64,000 bases of DNA from Planococcus citri (GCF_950023065.1 NC_088679.1:76136001-76200000); one strand, 5' to 3'. Shown: positions 50,301 through 61,014, counted from the stretch's first letter. The notes: generated from the sequence alone by a model not told the origin. Program-made: numbers and translations.

Positions 50301-53300
50301 GTACGAATTTACGAAAAAAGCACGAAATTTGAAAATGACCCAAAAAAGTACGAAAAAACGTCTAAAATGTACGAAATTTGTACGAAATTTTGAAAGGATT
50401 ATTTGCCGACAAAATCACCAATATATCCTCAAAATTCTTATTTTTTCAAAAATTTTTGCCCTCGCTTCGCTCGGGCTAAATTATTGTTTTCTATTTCTCA
50501 AATTATTCATAATTATGTTTGGAAAGTAGGTAGGTGAGGTACATAGTTAGTTTTTAACAAACTTTTTAAAATCTCATTGGTGGAAGAACTGGTTTTTTCA
50601 CATCAAAATTACTACTGTTTTGCTTCTTGAAACTACGAATTTAGAAAGGCTTTTGCCCTCGCTTCGCTCGGGCCAATGCCTTTTCCCCCAAAAAACCATT
50701 GATAAAATTTTAAAAAATTGAGAAAAGAAAAACAAATTTTCTTACAATTGATAGTTCTACTTTTCGAACTACAATTTTCTGAAGCTTTTGCCCTCGCTTC
50801 GAAAATTGAAATTCTTGAAAAAAATATATCAACTTAGTATTCAATTTTTATAGTTTCAAAGTGAAAAAGTAAAATTCTTGCATACTTCTCGAAGTACAAT
50901 TTTTCAATAGTTTTCACTTTCACTGGCGCCTATTCTCTGACTTTTTTCACTGGGGCCTGTCTCTGACTTTTAAAAAAAATCAAAATTCACATCCTAAAAA
51001 AATCTTTCCAATTCGAAAATTTTAAAAACCAAAAAACGAACTCTTTGCATTAAAAAACATTGTTTTTTTTATAGTTTTCTCGAATTACGAATTTTCCAAA
51101 GTTTTTGCACTAGCTTCGCTCGGGCCTTTACTCTTTTTTTTTTCGAAGTCTCGTTCTCAAGTCTTTTGAAATCAAATTTTCAAAAACATTCGCTCTTGCT
51201 TCGCTCGGGCCAAATTTTTTCTTAAAATTGGAAAAAAATCGCATTTGAACTCCCAAAAATTCAAAACAGAAAGTGAAAATTTTTGTAAGTCTTATGATTA
51301 TTACTTCAATCAGCAAAATGGGTACATATTTTCCCCCTATTTCTGTTGACCAATTTTCAATCAAACCCCCTCCCCCTCTCAAAAGACCTCTATGGGCAAA
51401 TTATATACGTTCCGGTCTCGCATTGGCTCTTGACGGCCCAGACCACACTGCTCAGCACGTTCAAACTTTGATTTTTGTGTCCGAAATGACATGATACACC
51501 CCCTCCCCTCCATGTAGATTCAAAGTATGACTATTAAAAATATATTGTACGAAAAAAATACGATAAAAGTACGAAAAAAGTACGAAATTTTGTTTTTTGG
51601 ATTTAGTAGACACCCTGAAAAAGTTTTTTAGTCGCCCAATTTCATTACATTTAGCAAAGAACCTTTAAAAGATGAAAATGAAATTAAAAATTGAAATAAT
51701 AAAATTATATTTCCGACATTCATTTTGCTTGAAAAAAATCTTGACACGTTTGAAGACATAAAAAAAGCGAAAAATTTGAATGTAAAATTCTGCCTCGCCC
51801 ACCAACTCACCCTCTTAAAAAATCACAAGTGTTTAAAAAATGTCCTGCAAAAAATCCTGCTAAAGTCTAGGATTTTTTATTTTGAAATCTTGTTATAGAC
51901 ACCCTGAAAAAAATTAAGTTGGTGGGGGGAGGGGGTTGAAAATATTTTAGAATGTGATTTGTTTTTTTGTTTTTTTTTGAAAGGTAGTGAAAAAATAGTG
52001 AACAGGTATTCTCGGTCTGCTAATTCCTGTAGACATCCTGGATTTCAGAGAAAGAAAAATAAATATCTACGAATGACTTGTGAAAATAAATTCAGCCTTG
52101 AATCATCAAGCATAATACAGGGGTCGGCATAAGTTAGTATTCGTATTCGAAAACTGATGCGTTCTTTTTAACACCCTGTTGTGTGTAATGAGTAGATAGA
52201 AGGTCTTGTAGGTAGTGCGTTGTGTTCATGGAAGTCCCACCAACACTTTGGTAATAATAGTTTTTTCCACCGCTATGTCACTACAGAAAAAAAAATCATT
52301 TTCATTTGAAAAAATTTTCGTTTGTGCAATTCGGAATACTAACTTATGCCGATCCCTGTATATACAATGATAACGTACGTCACACAACGTTGATTGCGAA
52401 GCGTTCTCTATTGGTTTACCATCCAAATAAAAATTTTCTACTTCTCTTTGCACCAGTTTTAGTTCATCATCGTTTAATGCAGCTCCCCAACACCAAGGAT
52501 TCTGCCGAATAGCTTTGTAGAAACTGTCGTTTATGGGTTTTTTAAACATTCCTATAGAGAAAGACGTGTCAAAAAAATATAAAATGAATGAGTATAATAA
52601 TGTATTCGAATTAATAACTCGCGGATTATACTTACGAAGCATAGCGAGAGACATAGCAGCCTCTTTTTCGCAAAATCCAATTATTACTGGAACACGGTTC
52701 GTTGAAGGGATAAGTTTTCGAGGTGATATTTGCAGAGGAGAATTTTCTCCTGGTTCTGGAGTACACATAAATGGCGAAGCGGGATAAACTTGCAACGTAC
52801 TCTGGAGATACAGAGCAGATATTTTGGAAAAATATGTACTTGAAAGGCTGAAGTAATATTCAATAATGGGTACCTTACCCTGACGTAAAAATGTTCGGGT
52901 CTGGCCGTGGCGAAATGTTGGAATTCTAATGTTCTGTAAAACGAGAGCAGTTTCTTGTTCTCGCCTCGTAAACCATCGTAACCCATCATTTCGGCGAGTT
53001 CATAAGCAGTCGTGACGTGATCGTCAAAAAAAACTATAACTGGACTGAAGACGTACATGCCCATGAGAATGGCTTTATGGTATAAACCTGTTGATATGGT
53101 CTAGATTAAGTCGAATTTATCAACATTTATATAGTGACTATTGATTAAAAATGAAAATAATTTTTAGTACCCCTGGCCATTGGGGAAAGTAGCATGAAGT
53201 GTACGAGAGCTGATCCGCTGCTGCTGCCCATCAATGTTATGTTATCTGGATCGCCTCCGAAAGCACTGATGTTCTCTTTGATCCATTTTAGACTAAGAAT

Positions 53301-54002
53301 TACGTCTTTTAGAGCTTGGTTTCCAGAACAAACCTTCATATGTAAGTTTAAGTATCCTGAAATCGAGAAATTTATGAATATTGCGACTGATCCGAGAAAT
53401 GATTACGGTGTTTTCGACTCATTTACGTACCAAGTACGTGTAATCGGAATCCAACGCAGACGTATATGACGTCATGATGCATGATGAATTCTGGAGCACC
53501 GTAATACCAAGGATCTGGCGAACCGTGAAAGAACCCTCCTGGATGCAGATTGACCATTACAGCTTTTAAAGGACTTCCTTTCGATGGTAGCTGTAAAACC
53601 ATTGATCATCGTGAAACATCAAATTGAACAACCCAAAAAGTAACTGGAATATTACCTGTGGGGTATAAATGTTGTTGTATAAGCAATCTTCTGAACCACG
53701 TATATCTCTTGTCTGTAATGAGAATTGCATACAGCCATCCTTTGGAGCAGTTGCATCGAGAATATTGCTCCAGGGTTTCACTTTCACCGGATCCTGCGAG
53801 TTTGAGGAACGATTACAGTAGTTCTAGTGAATTTAGTAATTGAAATGGTTTTTAGTATTACTTTGTAACGAGCCGAGCCAGCGGTCGATTGAGCGTAAGG
53901 TATTCCAAGAAAATTATAATATTCTGCTCCGGAGTAAGGAGTCTTGGCTTTAAATCCACGTACTCGGCCTTCTTTCACGGTGACGGTCACTTTTTCGGTC
54001 AT
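47359..54002 (-). CDS. Carboxylesterase, copy B (E4/alpha-esterase-like)
   Basis: Ten coding exons: 54002-53862, 53793-53656, 53590-53431, 53356-53171, 53087-52879, 52801-52636, 52551-52379, 48041-47882, 47752-47614, 47533-47359. Exon sizes and phases equal those of copy A except one codon fewer in exon 1, giving 548 aa. The triad is intact: GSSSG (Ser192), GFCEKEA (Glu325), GAFHAAD (His448), with LHPGGF conserved. Differences from A include PWCWG for PWGWG in exon 7 and a divergent tail (ESLQVEDKLLNGERMEFWHK). The chosen start matches copy A; an in-frame ATG 45 bases upstream (54047) would add 15 residues. Intron 7 has grown to 4.3 kb through mobile-element insertions, so correct splicing should be checked with RNA. 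Function is as for copy A, and the two may differ in substrate. Confidence 0.93.
48137..48560. repeat. Intron-7 repeat block, first copy
   Basis: The order ATTCGCCCAATTTCATTACA, AAAGCGAAAAATTTGAATGT, TTATAGACACCCTGAAAAAA and AATTCCTGTAGACACCCTG recurs at 51624-52040 in the same intron and at 58826-59240 in copy C intron 7. The ends carry the GTAGACACCCTG motif. The intron has therefore gained a second copy through internal duplication or insertion. Confidence 0.7.
49247..49995. mobile_element. Truncated copy of the 2443-3647 foldback element
   Basis: It starts with TGACAAGGGAACCTCT and follows copy 1 through the left arm, the centre and the inner right arm. It stops at CCTTCTGGAGCAAATTGAAG, so the right terminal part is missing. 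It lies inside intron 7 of esterase copy B. Confidence 0.75.
50060..51220. repeat. Dispersed motif TTTTGCCCTCGCTTCGCTCGGG
   Basis: About six copies lie near 50069, 50454, 50648, 50785, 51105 and 51192, with another at 58405. The core CTCGCTTCGCTC reads the same in both directions on one strand (a mirror repeat). Copies are spaced unevenly, about 85-385 bp, inside a TIR element in copy B intron 7. Confidence 0.75.
50277..51617. mobile_element. TIR element ending in CAGGGTGTCTAC (1.34 kb)
   Basis: CAGGGTGTCTAC at the left and GTAGACACCCTG at the right are perfect 12-bp inverted ends. Just inside each end sits ACGAAAAAAGTACGAAATT-type sequence. No transposase frame is present, so it is non-autonomous if mobile. 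Related ends occur at 1566, 48407, 48552, 48908, 51895 and 59092. Confidence 0.6.
51624..52040. repeat. Intron-7 repeat block, second copy
   Basis: Homologous to 48137-48560 and to 58826-59240. It contains AGTCGCCCAATTTCATTACA, TATAGACACCCTGAAAAAAA and AATTCCTGTAGACATCCTGG in the same order. Confidence 0.7.
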
Positions 54003-54126
54003 AATGTTGAAAATATTGAACAATTTTCCAAAAAAAGGGTCGAACAAAAAATACTAATTCTAACTGAACGCCTATTTTTCGTAGTCTAACGTAGGTTCAT
54101 TTTGTTTTCGGTAATATGTAAATTAT

Positions 54127-54173
54127 TTCACGATAATATCGCGCAGCATTCTACCTTTTTATCATGCTATTTA
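54127..54173 (-). promoter_or_regulatory. Conserved upstream block of esterase copy B
   Basis: On the minus strand this reads TAAATAGCATGATAAAAAGG, TAGAATGCTGC and GCGATATTATCGTGA. It corresponds to 46991-47040 upstream of copy A. TAAATAG could serve as a TATA element; this is inferred. Confidence 0.4.
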
Positions 54174-54476
54174 CCGGTTTCTGTGTGTGTAATACAAAGC
54201 ACGGTCGTGGGGTTCCATATATTTGCAAGTTTTTTTGCCTTTTTTCTCGGTAAAGTTTCTGATAAGTATGGGAAGAGATTACAGGCAGGAATGAGTTGGC
54301 TGAAAAAACGCTACTTCGAAACAATGTGAACATTGTATGGAGCTACCATAGGGCATACATTTTTGAACCGTCGCCCTAGACTACGAATACGTAGGTACAT
54401 TTAAAAGGTGTTCCCTTCCCCTTCCCTGACTCGCCCTATTTTTCCTTCGATAATTGCAGCGAAAACATGATACTGA

Positions 54477-56306
54477 TAGTCCGGCATATGACAATAGGAG
54501 TAATTGCACCCCCCCCCCGCCGATCCTCCGGGACAACTTTTTTCTTGAAGGGGACATCCCAAGGAACATTTTAAAGCAAAGTTGCCAAAAAAAAAAGTTG
54601 GGGCCTTACTTACAAAATGGCGGCCATTTTGCGTTTTAACATAGGACTTGCACGAACTTTTTCAAACTTTACAAAGGTGGATCGAAAGATCATGCAAACA
54701 TTTATCACCTGTCAAAATTTCAAGTGCTAAAGTGCGTTTTTCGATTTTTGGTGAATTTTTGAAAATCGAATTTAGGCCAAAAATGAGGGAAAAAATCAAA
54801 ATTTTACCAAATTGACTTAGAAAGCTGAAATTTGGGATATACCCTATTTTCGACATGCCAAATCTATTGGAAAAGGTTTCAACACGTTTTGAGCAGTTCT
54901 GGAGCCTCCAGCAGATTTTTGAAACTCGAAATTCCCACAAAATTCCATAAAATTGGAGTTGTAAAGCTAAAATTTATTCTAAAAACTAATTTCAATACGC
55001 TACGAAGTACTGCAGATGAATTTCAAGTCGTTTCTGAGCCTCCAGCGACTTTTCGAAAATTCCTGAAACCTCCAGCAGATTTTTGAAACTTTAAATTTTC
55101 ACAAAATTTCATGAAATGGAGATGGAAAGCTGAAATTTACTCTACACTCCAATTTTAACACCCTCTGAAGACGACTTCAGGTGGGTTCAAGTCATTTTAG
55201 GGCCTCCAGCGACTTTTTTTGAAAATTACTGGAGCCTCCAGCAGATTTTTGAAACTTTAAATTTTCACAAAATTTCATCAAATGGAGATGGTAAGCTGAA
55301 ATTTACTTCGCAGACTACATGGTGGTTTCAAATGGTTTTGAAGCTTCCAGCTACTTTTAGGAAATTTCAATTTTCCAAAAAAAACGTCATACAACCTTTC
55401 AAAAAGTTGCTGGAGGCTCCAAAACGACTTGAAATTCACCAGCAGTCAACTACCGTAGCGTATTGAAATTAGTTTGCAGAATGAATTTCGACTTTCCATC
55501 TTGGTTTGATAAAATTTTGGGGAAATTTCAAGTTTCAAAAATCTACTGGAGGCTCCAGTAATTTTCAAAAAAGTTGTTGGAGGCTCTAAAATGACTTCAA
55601 ATCCACCAGAAGTCGTTTTCAGAGTATGTTAAAATTGGAGTGTAGAGTAAATTTCAGCTTTCCATCTCCATTTGATGAAATTTTGTGAAAATTAAAAGTT
55701 TCAAAAATTTGCTGGAGGCTTCAGGAATTTTCAAAAAGTCGCCGGAGGCTCAGAAACGACTTGAAATTCATCTGCAGTACTTCGTAGCGTATTGAAATTA
55801 GTTTTTAGAATAAATTTTAGCTTTACAACTCCAATTTTATGGAATTTTGTGGGAATTTCGAGTTTCAAAAATCTGCTGGAGGCTCCAGAACTGCTCAAAA
55901 CGGGTTGAAACCGTTTCCAATCGATTTGGCATGTCGAAAATAGGGTATATCCCAAATTTTAGCTTTCTAAGTCAATTTGGTAAAATTTTGATTTTTTCCC
56001 TCATTTTTGGTCTAAATTCGATTTTCAAAAATTCACCAAAAATCGAAAAACGCACTTTAGCACTTGAAATTTTGACAGATGATAAATGTTTGTATAATCT
56101 TTCAATCTACCTTTGTAAAGTTTGATAAAGTTCGTGCAAGTCCTATGTTAAAACGCAAAATCTGCGATTTCGGCTGACCTGTCAATCAAAATGGCCGCCA
56201 TTTTGTAAGTAAGGCCAACTTTTTGTTTGGCAAGAAAAAAGTTGTCCCGGAGGATCGGCGGGGGGGGGGGGGGGTGCAATTACTCCTATTGTCGTATGCC
56301 GGACTA
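54477..56306. mobile_element. Palindromic foldback element between copies B and C (1.83 kb)
   Basis: Ends are TAGTCCGGCATATGACAATA and its inverse; the two arms (about 900 bp) remain complementary through CCGATCCTCCGGGACAACTT, AAAATGGCGGCCATTTTG and repeated CTGGAGCCTCCAGCAGATTT units to a centre near 55390. Conceptual frames of the two arms differ at only a few residues. It is flanked by TGA on both sides. The paralogous A/B intergenic region reads GATACTGAACC without the element, so TGA fits a 3-bp target duplication. No transposase is encoded. Confidence 0.85.
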
Positions 56307-56375
56307 TGAACCACGATATTGAATCATCCGAGGTTATTTAAATAATATATTGAATAGTAATGGAAAAAAATTTTC

Positions 56376-59300
56376 TCATAAATGATTACTATGATTCGCG
56401 AATTTGTTTTTTAATCGATGCCAGAATTCCATTCGTTCGCCGTTCATTAGTTCGTCCTTAACTTCTAGATTTTCGTTGATAACTAAATGACTCGGGTGAT
56501 CTTCGGTTGTTGGTTTCCAATCAACTTCTAATCCATCGTAGTTTGGGTTCCTGTCACGAATTTATCGCGTTGATCGAATTAAATTTGTATTTCTGCAGAT
56601 TTTACGAATATTAAAGATTGGATTACTTACGTAGTTTTAGCAAATGAAGTGAATAGACTCGTCATTCGGTCTATGGTTATTCGATCTTTCGGTTGTATAT
56701 TGGTCATGGTTTTGCCGGCGAATTCTTCGGCGTAATTCCAGTAGCTGTAATCGGCAGCGTGAAATGCTCCTAGAGGAAAAAAGAGACTGGGAGGTAATTT
56801 CGAATATTTTCCATTAAAATGCCAAATTTTTCCTTTCGTCGTCTTGGCTTCAAATTGCGATATTTCGTTAATACGAGTATGTAGATCAATCGAAAAATGT
56901 TACCTTTCAACTCTTTTTCTAAAAGATTTGCTAGTTTCGCTTTCATCGTGCATAATTTACCATCGTATAGAAAATTATAGACGTAGACTGATGAAGGTAG
57001 ATCTGCTGAGATCACATTAATCAAAGTATCATACACGTCGGATAATGCAGCGTCCGTTATAATCTGAAAAAAATGGCATTAAATTGAAATAGGGAAATAT
57101 CTGCTATCTCTTTGTAAAATTTTCGACCTTGGAAGATTTGTTTTGTTTTGTTTTTTTTACTTCCTTTTTTATTTGTCCACTATCGAAAAAAAAGAACAAA
57201 ATTTAATGAAATAAATTTTGGTTCAAGTGATTCTGTCTCAATGTATTTAAACTGTAACTTTTGATCCGAAATTTTGTTCAACGTTTTTTCTGAATTTTGT
57301 GTGTTTTTGGAACTCAATAAGTAGGTAAACATTTTTACTCAGTTTCTGTTTGAGAAGGAAGATTTATTCTTTTTTACTTCGCCGATGGACACCTAAGTGG
57401 CCAAATTTCCCGCTAGACGTTCCGCTTTTTTATTTTGAAATTTACCCATCATTCATTTTCAAGAGTCCACCTACTTTTTTGCCCAGAATTCTCAAACCTT
57501 GTCTTTTTTTATAAAATTGTAATAGCCAACAAATTTAAAAATTTAATTTTCATTTTCTGCTCTTTTTAGATTTTTTTTTTTTTACTTTTGAATTTTCTCT
57601 TTTATTTCAATGTAAATAAAAAAGCGTAGAATTTAATTCACTATACCTCATTCCCATCATCATATTTTTAAAGAATTTACTGCTTGTTTTTTTCGGAGTA
57701 CAAAAAAATTTTTCCTGAATAAATTTACATGAATAAATGCGAGTATTGGCTTTGATCCCCTGATCTACCCTGTCTTAAGTTAATTGAAACACTTGGAATG
57801 ATTTTGTGTTGAAAATCATTCTTTTTACCAGATTTGCCAGAAGTCTTCCTTTTTAACCAAAGTTGCTCGAAAATTATACTTTTTTACCAAAATTGTGCAG
57901 GAATTCTGTGTTTTCTAATTTTTTCACCTTTTAAAATTTTCCATTTACTTCATTTTATTTTCGGATTTTTTTTGTTTTTGTTTTTCATTGTTTTAGGTTT
58001 CTTTGAAAATATAAGAAAATGTTAGTGATTAGGTAAAGGGGGTGGGTGTTGGGGATTCGAGTGGAGAGCTTTCTGATAATTTAGTTGAAAAAAAGAGTGG
58101 AAAAAGTAGTAAAAACGTAGTGATGTTTAGAAAAAAAAAAAAAAAAAAAGCGTTAAATGCCATGGTTTTTTTTTTAATTTTGTAGTTTTCCTTGATAGTG
58201 TACAAATTATTTGATCCTAAAAAAATGTATATTGAATTTTGACGCTGAGCTATTCCTATTCCAAATTTTAAAATCCTATTTTGTCTTGCTTCTGCATGTA
58301 GTCTTATTGAGATTTTAGAGAGGTGTGGGAGGAGGGGGGGGATTAAAAAATCTGAACTGAGTTACGAGAATATCAAGTTCAAATCTAGACTGCCTCCTTA
58401 TAAGCTTTTGCGCTCGCTTCGCTCGGGCTATTTGCTCTTTTTCCAAATCACACGCTTGTTATTCAAATTCAAGAAATGTTCAAAGTTTGAATCAGAAAAA
58501 TAAACTCCTTTGCATAAAGAAACTTTTTTTTGCTTCTCAAAACATGAATTTTTGAAAGCTTTCGATCTTGCTTCACTTGGGCTCGTTTGCTTTTATTTTT
58601 CAAGGTGATTTTTTTTTTTTAAATCATCATTCTAAATGTTTGCTTTTTTGCACAGTGTTAAATTTTTCAAAAATTGAATCTTCACTCGAATTTCAAAATT
58701 TTGAACCAAATTAACGTCGCCGTTTCATTTTGAAAAATTGAAACATTTTTTCACTAGAATCATTCAAATTTTGCATTAAATTTTTACATATTTTTTAATA
58801 ATTTGTCATGTTGAAAAAAGTTTTTTATTCGCCCAATTTCGTTACATTTAGCAAAGAACCTTTAAAGGTAAAAATGAAATCAAAAATTGAAATAATAAAA
58901 TTATATTTTCGACATCCGTTTGCTTGAAAAAAATCTTGGGACGTTTAGAGACATTGAAAAACCGAAAAATTTGAATGTAAAATTCTGCCTCGCCCTCCCC
59001 CTCACTCTCTTAAAAAATTCCAAGTGTTTAAAAAACGTCCTGCAAAAAGGCCTGCTGAAGTGTAGAATTTTTTATTTTGAAATTTTGTTGTAGAGACCCT
59101 GAAAAAAAAATCGATTTGGTGGTGGAGGAGGGGGTTGAAAATATGTATTTTAAAAGGTAATGATTTTTTTTTCGAAAGGTACCTAATAAAAAAGCAGTGA
59201 AAATGTAGTGATTTTCGGTCTTCAAATTCCTGTAGACATTCTGGATTTCAGAGAATGAAAAACAAATACAAACTAGAAATGACTTATGAAAATAAATTCA

Positions 59301-60007
59301 GCCTCGAATCATTAAGCAGAAAATGATAACGTACGTCACACAACGTTGATTGCGAAGCGTTCTCTATTGGTTTACCATCCAAATAAAAATCTTCTACTTC
59401 TTTTTGCACGAGTTTTAGTTCATCATCGTTTAATGCAGCTCCCCATCCCCAAGGATTCTGCCGAATAGCTTTGTAGAAACTATCGTTTATGGGTTTTTTA
59501 AACGTTCCTAAAGCAAAACGTGTCAAGAAAATATTAAATGAATGAGTATTAACGTATTAGAAAGAACTCGTTAATTACACTTACGAAGCAAGGCGAGAGA
59601 CATAGCAGCTTCTTTTTCACAAAATCCAACTATTACTGGAACACGATTCGTTGAAGGGATGAGTTTTCGAGGTGCTATTGGCAAAGGAGAATTTTCTCCA
59701 GGTTCTGGAGTAGCCATGAATGGCGAAGTGGGATAAACTTGGTACGTGGTCTGAAAATACAGAGTAGATATGTTGGATAATTACCCGAAAAGCTGGACTA
59801 ATTCAATGTTGGGTAGTGGGTACCTTACTTTGATGAAAAAATGTTCGGGTCTGGCCATGGCGAAATGTTCGAATTCTAATGTTCTGTAAAACGAGAGCAG
59901 TTTCTTGTTCTCGCCTCGTAAACCATCGTAACCCATCATTTCGGCGAGTTCATAAGCGGTCATGACGTGATCGTCTAATAAAACTAAAACTGGGCTGAAG
60001 ACGTACA
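56376..60007 (-). pseudogene. Carboxylesterase copy C, 5'-truncated
   Basis: Exons homologous to 5-10 of copies A and B: 60007-59829 (partial), 59750-59585, 59507-59335, 57063-56904, 56769-56631, 56550-56376. Splice sites, phases and frame are intact, with the catalytic Glu (GFCEKEA) and His (GAFHAAD) retained. Exon 5 lacks its first 30 bp: homology stops at ACGTACA and unrelated sequence starting GGGTGCGGCAGAG follows. Exons 1-4, including the nucleophile Ser, are absent from the window up to 64000. Unless the insert is excised or the upstream exons are rejoined, no full enzyme can be made. The lack of other lesions argues for a recent break. Exon 10 resembles copy A, while exons 7 and 8 resemble copy B. 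Confidence 0.88.
57064..59334 (-). other. Intron 7 of esterase copy C
   Basis: A 2.3-kb intron. It shares the GAATATCAAGTTCAAATCTA block with copy A and the 58826-59240 repeat block with copy B. It holds one CTCGCTTCGCTCGGGC motif (58405) and a long A run at about 58131-58149. No gene is seen. Confidence 0.6.
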
Positions 60008-60230
60008 GGGTGCGGCAGAGAAACCGAACGTATTTTAAATCGCAATTGCGCCTTCTGTATGCGAGTTAGAGAAACGAACAACCCGGCATTGGAAAGAGAA
60101 AAAAAGAACAATTTTTTTAGTATCATAACAAGCTATCATGGAGGACTCGTCAGCCGAACAGCGCGCTTATGCGGTTGAGTGCTTTTTTTGTAATAATGAT
60201 TTTCAGATTTTTACAGTTCGCGAATTTTGA
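60008..60230 (+). mobile_element. Transposon 5' end with short transposase-like frame
   Basis: The sequence begins AGGGTGCGGCAGAGAAACCG exactly where esterase homology ends. A frame opens at 60138 (MEDSSAEQRAYAVECFF) and runs 30 codons to a stop at 60228. EQRAxxVexFFxNN-type N-termini occur in helix-turn-helix domains of insect DNA transposons, which suggests a decayed transposase start. No matching opposite terminus was found before 64000, so the extent and target duplication are unknown. Confidence 0.5.
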
Positions 60231-60309
60231 AAATATTCCGCAATTGATCGTAAAAAATCTTTTTTTTTCGAAAAAAATGTAGAGATATTACCCAATTGAC
60301 AAAAATTTG

Positions 60310-60600
60310 GATAAAAATGCTAGATAATAGCTAGCTAATCACGCTACAATTGCGCTAGCGCACTAGCGTGATTTTGGGACTCTCTGCTAGCTTTTTTTCG
60401 CCAGTGTTTCACGCTAGAAAATCACTAGCAAAAAGCTAGCGTGTTCGTTAAAAGAAAGCGAGCCTCAGCTAGGAAAAAGCTAGCAGAAAGCTAGCGTTTT
60501 GTGCAGTTTTCGGATTTTTTTGAGCGATAAAAACGCTAGCAGAACATGTTGCTTCTTTCTCAGCTCGCTATACGCTAGCATTCCACTAAATAAAATAATT
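60310..60600. repeat. GCTAG-rich patch
   Basis: Around fifteen occurrences of GCTAG or CTAGC lie in under 300 bp, many extended to AAAGCTAGCG or CGCTAGC, with a palindromic core TTGCGCTAGCGCA near 60349. Spacing is irregular. The motif also appears at the window end (63979). Confidence 0.7.
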
Positions 60601-60752
60601 ATCACCCATTAAAGTCAAAATTTTATTTTCAAAAATTAAAAGAGTGGGGTTAGGTACCCTCAATTTTGAGTATTTCTTCACGTCTGAATTCTCCTCATCA
60701 CAACGAATTTTTTAAGACCTAATTTTCCTACGAAAATTTTCCTACCTAATTA

Positions 60753-60818
60753 ACGGGGATTCGAACCTGCAACCCTATGTTCCTAACTACCTACGCTTAA
60801 CGACATGGCCACGACTGA
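60753..60818 (-). repeat. tRNA-like sequence, probable SINE head or tRNA pseudogene
   Basis: On the minus strand a perfect B-box GGTTCGAATCC (60767-60757) lies 44 bases after an A-box-like TGGCCATGTCG (60811-60801), the spacing of a tRNA gene's internal promoter. The acceptor stem does not pair convincingly, so it is not called as a functional tRNA. A tRNA-derived SINE is likely, with AT-rich body sequence on the 3' side (about 60600-60750). Confidence 0.5.
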
Positions 60819-61014
60819 AGTATTTGATTCAGGCCCTCCAAGTATTGATTGGTGTACCTATCCTGTATCACTGTACAAGTTTGTAATGTGGCATTTATTG
60901 GATTGCAGTGTGTGAATCAGTGTTTCTCATTGCCAATTTTTTTAAGAAGAATGTTCATTATCAATCATTTATCTATCAATTGAATTTTCAGTTAGGTAGG
61001 TAGACCTACCTATT

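Noticed and set aside
54662..56125. Paired 84-92-codon frames
   Set aside because: They come from the two arms of the foldback element at 54477-56306 and are not genes.
60753..60818. Functional tRNA gene on the minus strand
   Set aside because: The promoter boxes fit but the acceptor stem does not pair and the A-box has a mismatch. It is kept as tRNA-like only.
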